NCBI RefSeq assembly: GCF_001742745.1
Contig: NZ_MJAK01000002.1
Location: 62,001-126,000, forward strand
Direction of reading: 5' to 3'
DNA from: Curtobacterium sp. ER1/6
GTDB taxonomy: Bacteria > Actinomycetota > Actinomycetes > Actinomycetales > Microbacteriaceae
Length of the DNA: 64,000 nucleotides
The translations under genes were made by a program, and so were the position numbers. The notes below the pieces were generated by a model, which was given only the letters and a program-made list of their open reading frames with translations, had not been told where the DNA came from and made no database searches. This document shows, one piece after another, positions 25,977 through 35,800 of the stretch (position 1 is the stretch's first letter; every line of letters begins with the position of its first letter).

Positions 25977-27314
25977 TTACTTCGCGTCGGCCTCGGTGGT
26001 CTCGTCAGCCGACTCGTCGGCGTCCGACTCCTGCGCCACACCGGCGGTGAAGGCGGAGAGGTCGACGGCGTCGCCGTTGGTGTCCTTGACGGTCACCTTG
26101 GCGAGGACGGTCGCGACCGCCTTCGAGCGGGCGACCTCGCCGACCATGCCGGGGATCTGGCCGTTCTGGTCGATGACCTTGATGAACTCGGCCGGCTCCA
26201 TGCCGTACTGCGCAGCAGCCTGGATGAGGTACTGCGTGAGTTCCTCCTGGGAGACCTGGATCTCCTCCTTCTCGGCGATGGCGTCGAGGAGGATCTGCGA
26301 GCGGAAGGCCTTCTCGCTGGACTCGGAGACCTCCTTGCGGTGCTCCTCGTCCTCGAGACGGTTCTCCTGCTCGAGGTGACGGTGCACCTCGTCCTCGATG
26401 AGCTGCTCGGAGATCGGGATGTCGACGTCCTCGATGAGCTTCTCGACGAGCTTGTCGCGAGCCGCGGCGCCCTGACCGAAGGTCTTGGACTTCGCGATCT
26501 GCTCCTTCAGGTCCGCCTTGAGCTCGTCGATGGTGTCGAACTGGCTGGCGATCTGGGCGAACTCGTCGTCGGCCTCGGGGAGCTCGCGCTCCTTGACGGC
26601 GGTGACGGTCACGGCGATCTGCGCGGTCTCGCCCTCGCGGTCGCCACCGACCAGCGTGGACTCGAACGTGGTCGACTCACCGGCGGTGAGCGACTCGAGC
26701 GCCTCGTCGATGCCCTCGAGCAGGTCGCCCGAGCCGATCTCGTAGGAGACGCCGGTGGCCGAGTCGACCTCGTCGTCGCCGATGGTGGCGGTCAGGTCGA
26801 TCTGGGCGAAGTCGCCGGTCTTCGCCGGACGGTCGACCGTGACGAGCGTGCCGAAGCGGGTGCGCAGGTTCTGCAGCTCCTCCTCGATCTCGTCGTCGGA
26901 GACGTCCACGGCGTCGACCGTGAGCTCGTACTCGCCGTAGTTCGGCAGGTCGAACTCCGGACGGACGTCCACCTCGAAGGTGAGGACGAGGTCGCCGGAG
27001 AAGTCCTTCACGTTCGGGAGCTCGGCGACGTCGGCCTCGGCGCGACCGAGGATGCGCAGCTCCTGCTCCTCCACCGCCTGGCGGTAGAAGGTGTCGATGG
27101 CGTCACCGACGGCGTGGTTCAGGACCTCGCCGCGGCCGACGCGCTGGTCGACGATCGCCGGCGGGACCTTGCCCTTGCGGAAGCCGGGGATGTTGATCTG
27201 CTCGGCGATGTGCTTGTAGGCGTGGTCGATGCTCGGCTTGAGATCGTCCGGCGTCACGTTCACGGTGAGCTTGACGCGGGTGTCGCTCACCTTGTCGACG
27301 GTGCTGGTGGCCAA
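25977..27314 (-). CDS. tig: Trigger factor (ribosome-associated chaperone and prolyl isomerase)
   Basis: First chaperone met by nascent chains, 445 residues. The ribosome-binding signature is [21 protein letters not shown] near residues 40-60 (GFRK core). The FKBP-type domain ([18 protein letters not shown]) follows, then the helical substrate-binding arms. An acidic C-terminal tail ends the protein. The start codon is TTG, with AGGAG 8 nt upstream; no ATG or GTG fits. The gene leads towards clpP1 and clpP2, linking folding to proteolysis. Confidence 0.96.
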   Translation of the reverse strand: MATSTVDKVSDTRVKLTVNVTPDDLKPSIDHAYKHIAEQINIPGFRKGKVPPAIVDQRVGRGEVLNHAVGDAIDTFYRQAVEEQELRILGRAEADVAELPNVKDFSGDLVLTFEVDVRPEFDLPNYGEYELTVDAVDVSDDEIEEELQNLRTRFGTLVTVDRPAKTGDFAQIDLTATIGDDEVDSATGVSYEIGSGDLLEGIDEALESLTAGESTTFESTLVGGDREGETAQIAVTVTAVKERELPEADDEFAQIASQFDTIDELKADLKEQIAKSKTFGQGAAARDKLVEKLIEDVDIPISEQLIEDEVHRHLEQENRLEDEEHRKEVSESSEKAFRSQILLDAIAEKEEIQVSQEELTQYLIQAAAQYGMEPAEFIKVIDQNGQIPGMVGEVARSKAVATVLAKVTVKDTNGDAVDLSAFTAGVAQESDADESADETTEADAK

Positions 27315-27350
27315 GGGATGTACTCCTGTTGGTTGACGTTCGAGTGGACC

Positions 27351-27427
27351 TGGTCGGGGCGACAGGATTTGAACCTGCGACCTCCCGCTCCCAAAGCGGG
27401 CGCTCTACCAAGCTGAGCTACGCCCCG
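27351..27427 (-). tRNA. tRNA-Pro(TGG)
   Basis: The 77-nt gene folds as a cloverleaf: acceptor CGGGGCG/CGCCCCG, discriminator A and an encoded CCA (27351-27353). The anticodon stem CCCGC/GCGGG encloses the loop TTTGGGA, giving anticodon TGG, which reads proline CCN codons. The T-loop is GGTTCAAATCC. It lies upstream of tig on the same strand. Confidence 0.95.
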
Positions 27428-27481
27428 TGACTGGGCCAGGGTGGTCGCGCACGCCCGAGGGCACGCACGACCGCGACGAGT

Positions 27482-27805
27482 CTAGCGGTCCGCCGGTGCC
27501 TGGTTCCCGGGAGGCGTGCCGGGGTCGGGCGCGTCGGCCTCCGCACGCCGGCGCAGGCCCTGCCGCCAGCGCACCCCGACGACGACCTGGACCCCGAGCG
27601 CGGCGACCATGAGCGCGACACCGAGCACGATCCGCCAGACGTGCAGCAGGGCGTGCAGCGGTTGCACCTGGGGATCACCGAAGGCCTCGGGCCGCAGGGA
27701 GAACACCACGGCCGCGAGGGCCAACAGGACGAAGGAGACGACGCGGGAGCGCTTGATGCGGCGTGTGTCCGACCCGTCGGGCTGCGGGAGCACGTTCGAT
27801 GGCAT
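27482..27805 (-). CDS. Small two-helix membrane protein, unknown function
   Basis: A 107-residue protein not assigned to a family. A basic N-terminus (RRIKRSR) precedes helix VVSFVLLALAAVVFSL and a second helix VLGVALMVAALGVQVVVGV, with a short external stretch between them containing Trp and His. The tail is Pro/Ala/Asp-rich and holds a half-copy of the GGGAGGC repeat. Its start is 57 bp from the divergent tRNA-Gly gene; the ribosome site is weak. Confidence 0.65.
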   Translation of the reverse strand: MPSNVLPQPDGSDTRRIKRSRVVSFVLLALAAVVFSLRPEAFGDPQVQPLHALLHVWRIVLGVALMVAALGVQVVVGVRWRQGLRRRAEADAPDPGTPPGNQAPADR

Positions 27806-27861
27806 GGGGGTGGTCGTTCGTCCGCTACGATGGTGGCGCTGCGGACCTGGTGCCGCAGTGC

Positions 27862-27932
27862 GGGGATGTAGCTCAATGGTAGAGCCCCAGTCTTCCAAAC
27901 TGGCCACGCGGGTTCGATTCCCGTCATCCCCT
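27862..27932 (+). tRNA. tRNA-Gly(TCC)
   Basis: Acceptor GGGGATG (27862-27868) pairs with CATCCCC (27925-27931), discriminator T at 27932, CCA not encoded. The anticodon stem CCAGT/ACTGG encloses CTTCCAA, giving anticodon TCC for glycine GGA/GGG codons. The T-arm is CGGGTTCGATTCCCG. The gene is divergent from the small membrane-protein gene. Confidence 0.95.
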
Positions 27933-28028
27933 CCGTGTTCTCCAGCGCTCCGCGCGGTCGTCCGTTGCTCGTCCCAGAGCCGCGGGGCGACGCGGCGCTC
28001 TGAGGGGGTGTTCGCGCGTGCCCTACCC

Positions 28029-28058
28029 TTGCCACGCCTCCTCCACATCTGGTACTTC
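28029..28058 (+). promoter_or_regulatory. Possible promoter of the SdpI-like gene
   Basis: TTGCCA (28029-28034) and TACTTC (28053-28058) are separated by 18 bp, 37 bp before the ATG at 28096. The -35 hexamer is good and the -10 is poor. The rest of the gap after tRNA-Gly shows nothing recognisable. Confidence 0.35.
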
Positions 28059-28095
28059 AGGTGGTCAGGAGTTGTCGGTCGGAAGGAACGACGTC

Positions 28096-28410
28096 ATGGT
28101 CTTCGTGGAGATGCTGGTCGCGGTGATCATCGTGCTCGCCACCGTGCTGCCTGCACAGGGCGTCATCGGGCGGAACGCCTTCGTCGGGATCAGGACCCGC
28201 TCGCTCATGCGTGATGACAGAGCGTGGACCCGGGGGCACCGGGCTGCCGTCCTCCCGACGGCCGTCGCTGCTGCCGTCGCCATCGTCGTCGGCGCGGTGT
28301 TCGCCGTCACCGGGCTCGAGAACGACACCAGGGCCGTGCTCGTCTGCGCAGCACTGATCATCCTGGGAGCCTCGTGGGCTGCTGCAGCCGCAGCGCGGGC
28401 GGTCCGCTGA
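28096..28410 (+). CDS. SdpI-family small membrane protein
   Basis: A 104-residue membrane protein with three helices: MLVAVIIVLATVLPAQGVIG, a middle one (TAVAAAVAIVVGAVFAVTG) and LVCAALIILGASWAAAAAA. The cytosolic motif GIRTRSLMRDDRAWTRGHRAA is typical of SdpI/YhfL-like proteins (residues ~33-53; core RDDRAWTRGHR). SdpI gives immunity to a killing factor in Bacillus, but most homologues have no known role. The ATG has GGAAGGA about 7 nt upstream. Confidence 0.78.
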   Translation: MVFVEMLVAVIIVLATVLPAQGVIGRNAFVGIRTRSLMRDDRAWTRGHRAAVLPTAVAAAVAIVVGAVFAVTGLENDTRAVLVCAALIILGASWAAAAAARAVR

Positions 28411-28425
28411 TGCCCGTGGCCGGCG

Positions 28426-28716
28426 TCAGGGAGCGCTGAACGTCAGGGCCAGGTGGACGGTGACGCCGACCTCGACCCCCGCTCGCCGCCGCTCCGCGGT
28501 GCGCAGGGGCACGAGGTAGCCGCCGTCCTTCGGGAACAACGAGGTGGTCCAGCGCACGGTGCCGATCGTCACGCCAGCCGGCACGACGCCCCACCCGTAG
28601 GTCAGCTCGGACACCAGCTCGTGCACCAGGTCGACCACGTCGGGCGGGACGACCGCGAAGACGAACGGCGCGGGCCCCCGCCACTCGATGACGTCACCGT
28701 CGAACTCGATGTCCAC
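28426..28716 (-). CDS. DUF1905 domain protein
   Basis: A 96-residue protein covering one DUF1905 domain, a small beta-barrel of unknown function. The family pattern is clear: WRGPAPFVFAVVPPDV, YGWGVVPAGVTIGTVRW and TSLFPKDGGYLVPLR. The GTG start lies 16 bp downstream of the glycosyltransferase stop, so it is the last gene of that operon. Confidence 0.85.
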   Translation of the reverse strand: MDIEFDGDVIEWRGPAPFVFAVVPPDVVDLVHELVSELTYGWGVVPAGVTIGTVRWTTSLFPKDGGYLVPLRTAERRRAGVEVGVTVHLALTFSAP

Positions 28717-28732
28717 GCGGGCATCGTACGGC

Positions 28733-30433
28733 TCAGGCGGTCGTCTTCGTCAGCCCGTGCTCCGTCTTCTCCCAGTAGTGCGGCCTGGTGACGAGCTGCC
28801 AGAGCCCCTTGTACGCGGCGACCGAGTGCAGGACCCAGTAGAGCGGGTTGAGCAGCGCCCAGCCCATCAGGTCGAAGCGTCCGCGCTTGTACGGCCCCAT
28901 CATCGTCAGGTAGATCATCGTGGCGTTGCCGAGCAGGAAGTCGAGCACGCAGAGCCAGAGGACCGGGGCGGGGAACATCGGCGCCGTCCAGTCCGCCGGC
29001 AGCACCAGGGTCGCGATCGTGACGACGATGCCGGGGAGCATGCCGAGGAACGTCAGTGGCGTGCCGGCGATGAGCAGGGCGAAGGCGGCGGCGCGGCGGA
29101 GGCCGATCTCGGCGACGAGCGCCCGTGGGCGCCGGGCGTGCACGAGCGCGGTCTGCATGTACCCCTTGATCCAGCGCGATCGTTGTCGGACGAAGTTCGG
29201 GATCGAGGTGTTCGCCTCCTCCATCGTCGTGGAGTTGACGACGGCGACGCGGTACCCGACGGCCGACGCCCGGATGCCGAGGTCGGCGTCCTCGGTCACG
29301 TTGTACGGGTCCCATCCGCCGAGCTCGCGGAGCAGGTCGGTGCGGAAGTGGTTCGAGGTGCCGCCGAGCGGGATCGGCAGTTCCCGGGCGTCGAGCCCGG
29401 CGAGCATGTAGTCGAACCAGTACGAGTACTCGAGCGTGAACATGCGGGTGAGCGCGTTCTCGTCGGCGTTGAAGTAGCTCAGCGCCGCCTGCACGCACAC
29501 GGTGTCGTCACCGGACCGGTCGAAGGTCAGGAAGACCTTCTTGAGCTGGTCCGGGTCGGGACGGTCCTCGGCGTCGTAGATGACGACGTACTCCCCCTGC
29601 GCGATGGCCAGTCCGACGTTGCAGGCGCGCGGCTTCGTCTGCGGCGACCCCGGCGGCACGATGACGATGCGCATCCACTCGGGCGGCTCGGCGTCGAGCA
29701 CGGCCTCGCGCGTCTCGTGGTCCTCGGCCTCGACGAGCACGAGGACCTCGAGCCGGTCCTTCGGCCAGTCGAGCACCTCGAGGTTGCGGACGAGGTCGTG
29801 CACGATGTTCGCCTCGCGGAACACCGGGACGAGCACGGTGTAGGTCGGCAGGGCGTCGTCGTCGAGGGCCGCGACGTCGTCGGCGGAGACCTGCTCGACG
29901 AGGTCGAAGCGCGCGCCGACCATCGACACCCAGAACTTGAAGAGGATGCCGGCGAGGAACCCGAGCGAGAGCACCGCGGTCGCGACGGCGACGGTGCTGC
30001 CCGGTGCGACGACGAGGCACACCACGAACAGGAGCAGCGCGACCGCCCCGCCGACCTGCTGCCCGCGTGACAGGACGGTCCTGGCGGAGAGCGCCGGGTT
30101 CGTTCGGGCGAGCCCGTGCGCGGCGAGGTCGGCGACCTCCTCCTCGAGTTCGTAGGCGATGCGCTGCCGGACGTCGGCCTCGGACGCGCTGCGCAGCACG
30201 ACGGGCTCACCGAACTCCTCGGTGAGCGCCACCCGGAGGACGTCCGGGTCGGACCGCCCGCTCGTGAGGACGAGCACGCCCTCCCGGATGCGGGCCGAAG
30301 CGACCCAGCCCTCCTCGACGTGACGCTGGACCGAGCACCGGTGCGGCGGCCGCCAGTCGGTCTCGGTACCCCGGTGTCGGGCGGTCCGGACGAGCGGGCC
30401 GGGATCGGCAATGTGCGACTCGACCGCGGTCAT
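28733..30433 (-). CDS. Family 2 glycosyltransferase, cellulose-synthase-like, with N-terminal regulatory domain
   Basis: Processive-type membrane glycosyltransferase of 566 residues. About 110 N-terminal residues (VLRVALTEEFGEPVVLRSA and following helices) resemble an MshEN/GspE N-terminal domain, often a nucleotide-binding module. Two helices then precede the GT2 core with YTVLVPVFREANIV, DAEDRPDPDQLKKVF (DxD), TEDADLG and the QxxRW motif RQRSRWIKGYMQ. Further helices close the protein. It overlaps the upstream membrane-protein gene by 4 bp. It probably makes a surface polysaccharide; product and sugar donor are unknown. Confidence 0.87.
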   Translation of the reverse strand: MTAVESHIADPGPLVRTARHRGTETDWRPPHRCSVQRHVEEGWVASARIREGVLVLTSGRSDPDVLRVALTEEFGEPVVLRSASEADVRQRIAYELEEEVADLAAHGLARTNPALSARTVLSRGQQVGGAVALLLFVVCLVVAPGSTVAVATAVLSLGFLAGILFKFWVSMVGARFDLVEQVSADDVAALDDDALPTYTVLVPVFREANIVHDLVRNLEVLDWPKDRLEVLVLVEAEDHETREAVLDAEPPEWMRIVIVPPGSPQTKPRACNVGLAIAQGEYVVIYDAEDRPDPDQLKKVFLTFDRSGDDTVCVQAALSYFNADENALTRMFTLEYSYWFDYMLAGLDARELPIPLGGTSNHFRTDLLRELGGWDPYNVTEDADLGIRASAVGYRVAVVNSTTMEEANTSIPNFVRQRSRWIKGYMQTALVHARRPRALVAEIGLRRAAAFALLIAGTPLTFLGMLPGIVVTIATLVLPADWTAPMFPAPVLWLCVLDFLLGNATMIYLTMMGPYKRGRFDLMGWALLNPLYWVLHSVAAYKGLWQLVTRPHYWEKTEHGLTKTTA

Positions 30434-31596
30434 CCGAGCACCACCGCGACGAGCGCGTGCATCCACTCGACGACGACCTCGCGCTGGAACGCGGCTGCCC
30501 AGGCGAGCGGCACCTGCAGGACGGCGAGCACGACGACGAGGGTGCTCGTCACCCGACCCCGCACGGGTGGCAGGATCGCGATCGCGACACTGAGCATCGT
30601 GACGAAGACGTTGCCGGCCGCGGCGACGGGGACCAGGCCGATCGCGTACCCGCCGATGATCCCTCCGAACAGCGCGACGACGAGGGCGACCGCTCCCGGA
30701 CGACCGACGAGGAGCGCGAGCGTCGCGCCCGCGACGACCATCGCGACGAGGAGCAGGCCGTCGGCCGTGGCGAACAGGTGCTGCAGCCCCGCGAGTCGCT
30801 GCCCGGACACGTCGATCGTCCCGCGGAGCGCCGCGAACGGGTCGTGGAGCACCATGGTGTCGAGCACCGCGGTGGAGAGCGCCACCGCAACACTGGGGAA
30901 CACGAGGACCAGGACGTTCGCCCGTCGGATCCCGCGCTGCTCGTGGCGTGCGAGGTCGAGCACCGGCGCGGCGAGCGCGGCGATGGCGAGGTAGACGAAC
31001 CCCATCGGGTCGACCAACGTGGAGAGCATGAGTGCGAGGCCGGCGCGGAACCCCGCCTGGGTGTCGCCCCACGCGAAGAAGCGCACCATGTCGACGACCG
31101 CCAGCGCGAAGAGCGCGATCCCGAGGAACGCCTGCAGGTCGTTCAGCGCGACGAACGCGTACAGCGGGTTCGCGCCGAGCGCGATCGTGAAGGCGACGAC
31201 CTCCCGCATCCGCAGACCTCGACGGCGCATGTCCTGTGCGAGGAGCTGGAGCAGGACACCGGCGACGACCCCGCCGAGCACCGCGGCGCCCTGGGCGCCG
31301 AAGGGCATGAACCGGAGCAGCACCCCCGACAACAGCGGGTAGAGCTGACCGATGGCCTGCACGACGCCGCCGTCGAGCGCGGTCGTCGCGCGGTCGAGCG
31401 TCGCCTGGTTGCCGGTCAACCCGAGGAGCGTCGTCGGCGTGGTCTGCGCGGCGATCAGTGCGAGGACGACGTACGGCACGGCGAAAGCGGCGCGGAGCAG
31501 CCACCGCACCGCGCGTGGCGGGAGCGGGCGCAGGACCGAGTCGGCGGGCGCGGGCTCGACGGAGGCCGGGAGGGACGACGAGAGCGTGACGGTCAT
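30430..31596 (-). CDS. Polytopic membrane protein, likely partner of the glycosyltransferase
   Basis: A 388-residue integral membrane protein with about nine to eleven helices and short loops, in the style of GT-C or polysaccharide-export proteins, but no diagnostic motif was recognised. Examples are LLRAAFAVPYVVLALIAAQT and VLVLVFPSVAVALSTAVLDT. The first loop contains TTLLGLTGNQATLDRATTAL. The ATG at 31596 follows GGAAGGAG with a 4-nt gap. Its stop overlaps the GT2 start (ATGA), which points to a joint role in glycan synthesis. Confidence 0.7.
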   Translation of the reverse strand: MTVTLSSSLPASVEPAPADSVLRPLPPRAVRWLLRAAFAVPYVVLALIAAQTTPTTLLGLTGNQATLDRATTALDGGVVQAIGQLYPLLSGVLLRFMPFGAQGAAVLGGVVAGVLLQLLAQDMRRRGLRMREVVAFTIALGANPLYAFVALNDLQAFLGIALFALAVVDMVRFFAWGDTQAGFRAGLALMLSTLVDPMGFVYLAIAALAAPVLDLARHEQRGIRRANVLVLVFPSVAVALSTAVLDTMVLHDPFAALRGTIDVSGQRLAGLQHLFATADGLLLVAMVVAGATLALLVGRPGAVALVVALFGGIIGGYAIGLVPVAAAGNVFVTMLSVAIAILPPVRGRVTSTLVVVLAVLQVPLAWAAAFQREVVVEWMHALVAVVLG

Positions 31597-31723
31597 GCCG
31601 CTCCTTCCGGCGGAGCACACAGAGGCGTCCCGCACCATCCATTCCACGCCGCGTTGCAGGGATACGACAGCCCACGTACGGGGTACACCCGTGTCCTCCG
31701 CGCGACCGACACGGCGGGACGGA

Positions 31724-31767
31724 CGCGCCCCGCGCCTCCCGGCCGGAGCCAGGAGACGCGGGGCGCG
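31724..31767 (-). terminator. GGGAGGC-core hairpin after the GH18 gene
   Basis: Arms 31724-31740 and 31752-31767 (CGCGCCCCGCG core) pair with one wobble around an 11-nt loop, 17 bp after the GH18 stop in the leftward direction. It probably ends the N-glycan operon transcript. The arm carries GGGAGGCGCGG on the minus strand. Confidence 0.65.
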
Positions 31768-31784
31768 GTCGGACGGAACCGACT

Positions 31785-32759
31785 TCAGTGGTACGTCGCT
31801 GCCTGCCCGTAGAGCACCTGCGTCAGCGACGACACGTACGGCGAGACGTCCCCGTCCGGCAGGTTGTACGTCATGAAGACGCCGTACCCGTCGGCCTGCG
31901 ACCGCTCCGCGAGCGACACCGCCGTCGACTCCGGGGTGTTCTGGACGTCGACCGCCGCCGCGGAGAGCCGGTCCTTGCCGAGGCCCGGGATCGACGGCGC
32001 CGAGTACGTGCCGTAGTAGGGGTTCCAGGCGTAGTCGAGCTGCGAGCCGATCGTGCTGCTCGACGACGACAGGGCGTCCGACGCCGGGCCGATGTCGTAG
32101 AACGAGATGAGCTTGCCGGGCATGTCCGCGCGCAGGGCGCTGACGAGCCAGCCGATCGACTGCTGGTTCGGTTGCGGGGTGCCGTTCGTGCCGTAGTCGG
32201 AGTACTCGTCGTCGAGGTCGACTCCGTCGAGGCCGTACTTCGCGACGGTCGCGGAGACCTGCGCGGCGAAGTCCGCGGCCGCCTGCTGCGTCGGGAAGTT
32301 CGCGATCCCGGTGCCCTGGTGGTTGCCGAGGACCGATAGCGACACCTTGATGCCCTTCGCCTGCAGCGGGCGGATCTGCGTGGCGGCGTCGTCGAGGGTG
32401 CGCTGCACGTTCTCGTTGGCGTACAGCACGGCGTCGCCGTCCGCGTCGCGGTTGATGTTGGCAGCGAAGATGATCGCCACGTCGAAGGCGTTGGCGCCGT
32501 TCGCGAGCTGGTAGCGGCCGACGTTGGCGAGCTGGTCGTTGTTGACCTCGACGTACGCGATGCTCGTCGGGCCGTCCTTGGTGGGGACGGCGTGCGGCCG
32601 CTTCCCGTGCCCGACGCCGTGCCCCACGCCGTGGTGCGCGCCGACCCCGTGGGAGAGGCCGGTCGGGGACGGTGCCGCCGACGCTGCGGCCGGCACCATC
32701 GGTGCTGCGAGCATCGCGGCGAGCGCCGCCACGATGCCGATCTTCACGGACTGCTTCAT
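31785..32759 (-). CDS. Secreted GH18 endo-beta-N-acetylglucosaminidase, Endo-H-like
   Basis: Exported glycosidase of 324 residues. The signal peptide (IGIVAALAAMLAAPMVPAAA) is followed by a His/Gly-rich segment and the GH18 barrel. The catalytic motif LDGVDLDDEYSDYG matches DxxDxDxE with the acid glutamate at residue 185. The double Asp-Glu-Tyr form and QLDYAWNPYYGTY are like Endo H, which cuts between the two GlcNAc residues of high-mannose N-glycans. It lies downstream of GH38 beyond a hairpin, as the last gene of the glycan locus. A chitinase role is less likely. Confidence 0.82.
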   Translation of the reverse strand: MKQSVKIGIVAALAAMLAAPMVPAAASAAPSPTGLSHGVGAHHGVGHGVGHGKRPHAVPTKDGPTSIAYVEVNNDQLANVGRYQLANGANAFDVAIIFAANINRDADGDAVLYANENVQRTLDDAATQIRPLQAKGIKVSLSVLGNHQGTGIANFPTQQAAADFAAQVSATVAKYGLDGVDLDDEYSDYGTNGTPQPNQQSIGWLVSALRADMPGKLISFYDIGPASDALSSSSSTIGSQLDYAWNPYYGTYSAPSIPGLGKDRLSAAAVDVQNTPESTAVSLAERSQADGYGVFMTYNLPDGDVSPYVSSLTQVLYGQAATYH

Positions 32760-32810
32760 GTCACTCCTCGTCGAGCGATGGACCGGTCGACCGGTGTCGA
32801 CCGGGGGCCG

Positions 32811-32837
32811 CCGCCGGGGAACCCGAACCCCCGGCGG
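32811..32837 (-). terminator. Hairpin between GH38 and GH18 genes
   Basis: CCGCCGGGG (32811-32819) pairs with CCCCGGCGG (32829-32837) directly after the GH38 stop. It may attenuate transcription into the GH18 gene. A perfect palindrome ACCGGTCGACCGGT follows at 32782-32795, of unknown role. Confidence 0.5.
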
Positions 32838-32844
32838 CGGGGTC

Positions 32845-35800
32845 TCAGGCGCGCGGGTAGCGGAAGGTCCGCACCTCGTACGCGTCGACCGGGAAGGCCG
32901 CGACACCGTCGGTGACCGCGGCGACGCCCGGCAGGGAGTCGTCGACCTCCTCGAGCAGCGTCACCTCGACCGGGTCACCGAAGACGCCGGGCTCGGCCAC
33001 GGCGATCCCGCCGGTCCCCCGTCGGCCGCTCGGCTCGTACACGCGGACGACCAGGTCGCCGGACCGGTCGTCGGCGAGCTTCACGCTCGACAGCACGACG
33101 TCACCGGACACCTGCACGAGCGGGTCGAAGCCGTGTGCGCCGGTCACCGTCCGGGCGCTCGCGTTCATCACGACGCCGGCCGCGGTCGCGCCGAGCTGGT
33201 CGGTCCCGACGACGACCCCGTACCGGTGCGTCTGCAGCCCCTGGTCGGTCTCCGGGTCGGGGAACCGCGGAGCCCGCAGCAGCGACAGCCGCACGGTCGT
33301 GGTGACGTGCCCGTCCTCGGCGTCACGCGTGGTGTCGAACCCGTGGACCGAGGAGTTGACGAGGGCGACGCCGAACCCGGGCTCCTCGACGAGCACGTAG
33401 CGGTGCATCGAGGTCTCGAACTTCGCGGCCTCCCACGAGGTGTTCGTGTGCGTCACCCGCTTCTGTGCGCCGAACTGCGTCTCGGCGATGGTGTGCTCGG
33501 CACGGACGTCGAGCGGGAACGCGACCTTGAGGAACTTCTCCGTCTCGTGCCAGTCGGTGGTCTGGTCGAACTCGAGCGTGCGAGAGCCGGGCGCGAGCAC
33601 GATCTCCTGCGTGACCGTGGAGTCCCCGAACGAGCGCGACACGACGATGCGTGCGACCCCGGCCGCGTCCACCGACGCCTCCAGCGAGTCGACGGCGACC
33701 AGGTCCTCGACGCGGTTCCGGTAGTACCGGTCGACGTCCCACGCGTCCCACATGTTCGGGAAGTCCTGGTGCAGCTGCAGCAGGTTCGCGGCCCGGCCGG
33801 GGGCGATTGCGTCGCGCCCGGTGGTCAGGTCGACGGCGCTCGTCACGAGCCCCTCGGCGGTGACGACGACCCGGACCAGGTCGTTGGTGAGCACGAACCC
33901 GCCGTCCTGCTCGTCCAGGGACACCGCGGTCACCTCCGGCACGTCGGTTGCCGGGACCGCACCCTGCGCGGGAGCACCGGCCTGGAGGAACGGGGCCGGG
34001 TTGACGACGACGGTCTCCGTCCCGGGACCGGCGAGTGCCGACAGCGCGTCCTCGATGATCGCGGTCAGCGCTGCGGCCGTCTCGGCGTACTTCGCCACCG
34101 CCTCGCGGTGCACCCAGGCGATCGAGGTACCGGGCAGGATGTCGTGGAACTGCTGCAGGAGGACCTGCTGCCAGAGCGCGTCGAGTTCGTCGTACGGGTA
34201 CACGAACCCGGTGCGGGCCGCGGCGGTCGTGGCCCAGAGCTCGGCCTCGATGAGCAGCTGCTCGCACCGGCGGTTGCCCTGCTTCGTCTGGTGCTGGCTC
34301 GTGAGGGTCGCGCGGTGCAGCTCGAGGTACAGCTCGCCGACCCACACGGGCGGGTGCTCGAGCTCGGACCGCGCCCGGTCGAAGAACGCGTCGGGGTGCT
34401 CCCACCGGACCTTCGCGCTCCCCTCGAGGTCGGCCAGCCGCGCGGCGGTGCCGGTCATCTCGCGGGTCGTGCCACCACCGCCGTCGCCCCAGCCGACCGG
34501 TGCGATCGACCCGGTGGCGAGCCGGTTCTCACGGAACTGTCGGGAGGCCTTCGCCACCTCCTCCCCGCTGAGCCGCGAGTTGTAGGTGTCCATCGACGGG
34601 AAGTGCGAGAACACCCGCGAGCCGTCGATGCCCTCCCACAGGAACGTGTGGTGCGGGAACTTGTTGACCTGGTTCCACGAGATCTTCTGCGTGAAGAACC
34701 ACTCGAACCCCGCGCGGCGCATGAGCTGCGGCAGGGCCGGCGAGTACCCGAAGCTGTCCGGCAGCCAGACGCCCTTCGGTCGGATGCCGAACTCCCGCTC
34801 GAAGAACCGCTGTCCCTGCGAGAACTGCCGGACGATGCTCTCGCCCGTCGGCATCACGGTGTCGGACTCGACCCACATGCCGCCGAGGGGCAGGAACCGG
34901 CCGGCTGCCACGGCGTCCTTGACCCTCGCGTAGACCTCGGGGCGGTGCTCCTTGATCCAGGCGTACTGCTGCGCGCTCGACATGCCGTAGAGGAAGTCGT
35001 CGGTCTGGTCGATGAGCTCGGTCATCGTCGAGGTGGTGCGGGCGACCTTGCGGATCGTCTCGCGGACGGGCCAGAGCCACGCGGAGTCGATGTGCGCGTG
35101 CCCGATCGCCGAGATCGTGTGCGCCGATGCCTCCGCCGGCGCGGCGAGCACGTCGACGAGTGCCGCACGGGCGTCCGGGGCGGTCGCCGCGATGTGCTGC
35201 AGGTCGAGCCGGTCGAGGGCGTCGTCGAGCGCCTGCAGGATCCGCATCCGCCGCGGCCCGTCGGGCAGCTGCGCCTGGAGTTCGAGGAGCACCTCGAGGT
35301 CGAGGGACAGCTCGTGCACCTCGGACGCGAACACGGCGAGGTCCATCCGGCGGCTCGTGTACAGGCGCTTCGACGACGACGTCTGCACGTCGCCCTCCTG
35401 CGTCGGCAGGAAGGGGTGGTAGTCGAGCAGGACGGGGTTCGACGCCGCCTCGACGAACAGCTCGACCGACTCGCCGCCCTCGGCCCGTTCCGTCACGAGC
35501 ACCCACTGGTTCCGCGGGTTGATCGACTTCACGGGCGTGCCGTCGGCCCGGTACACGAGCCCCTCGCACTGGAACCCGGGCATGTTCTTGTCGAAGCCGA
35601 GGTCGATCACCGCCTCCACCCGCTGTCCGGCGTACTCGGCGGGCACGGTGCCGGTCAGCCGGAACCACGTCGTGCCCCAGGCCGCTCCCCACGGGGTCCC
35701 GACCTCGTACGGCTCGAAGGCGAGCTCCAGACCGGAGGCGGGGGCGATCGGCTCCCCGGGCAGTTCGTGCCAGGCGGTGTCGAGCGGGGTCGCGACGGCG

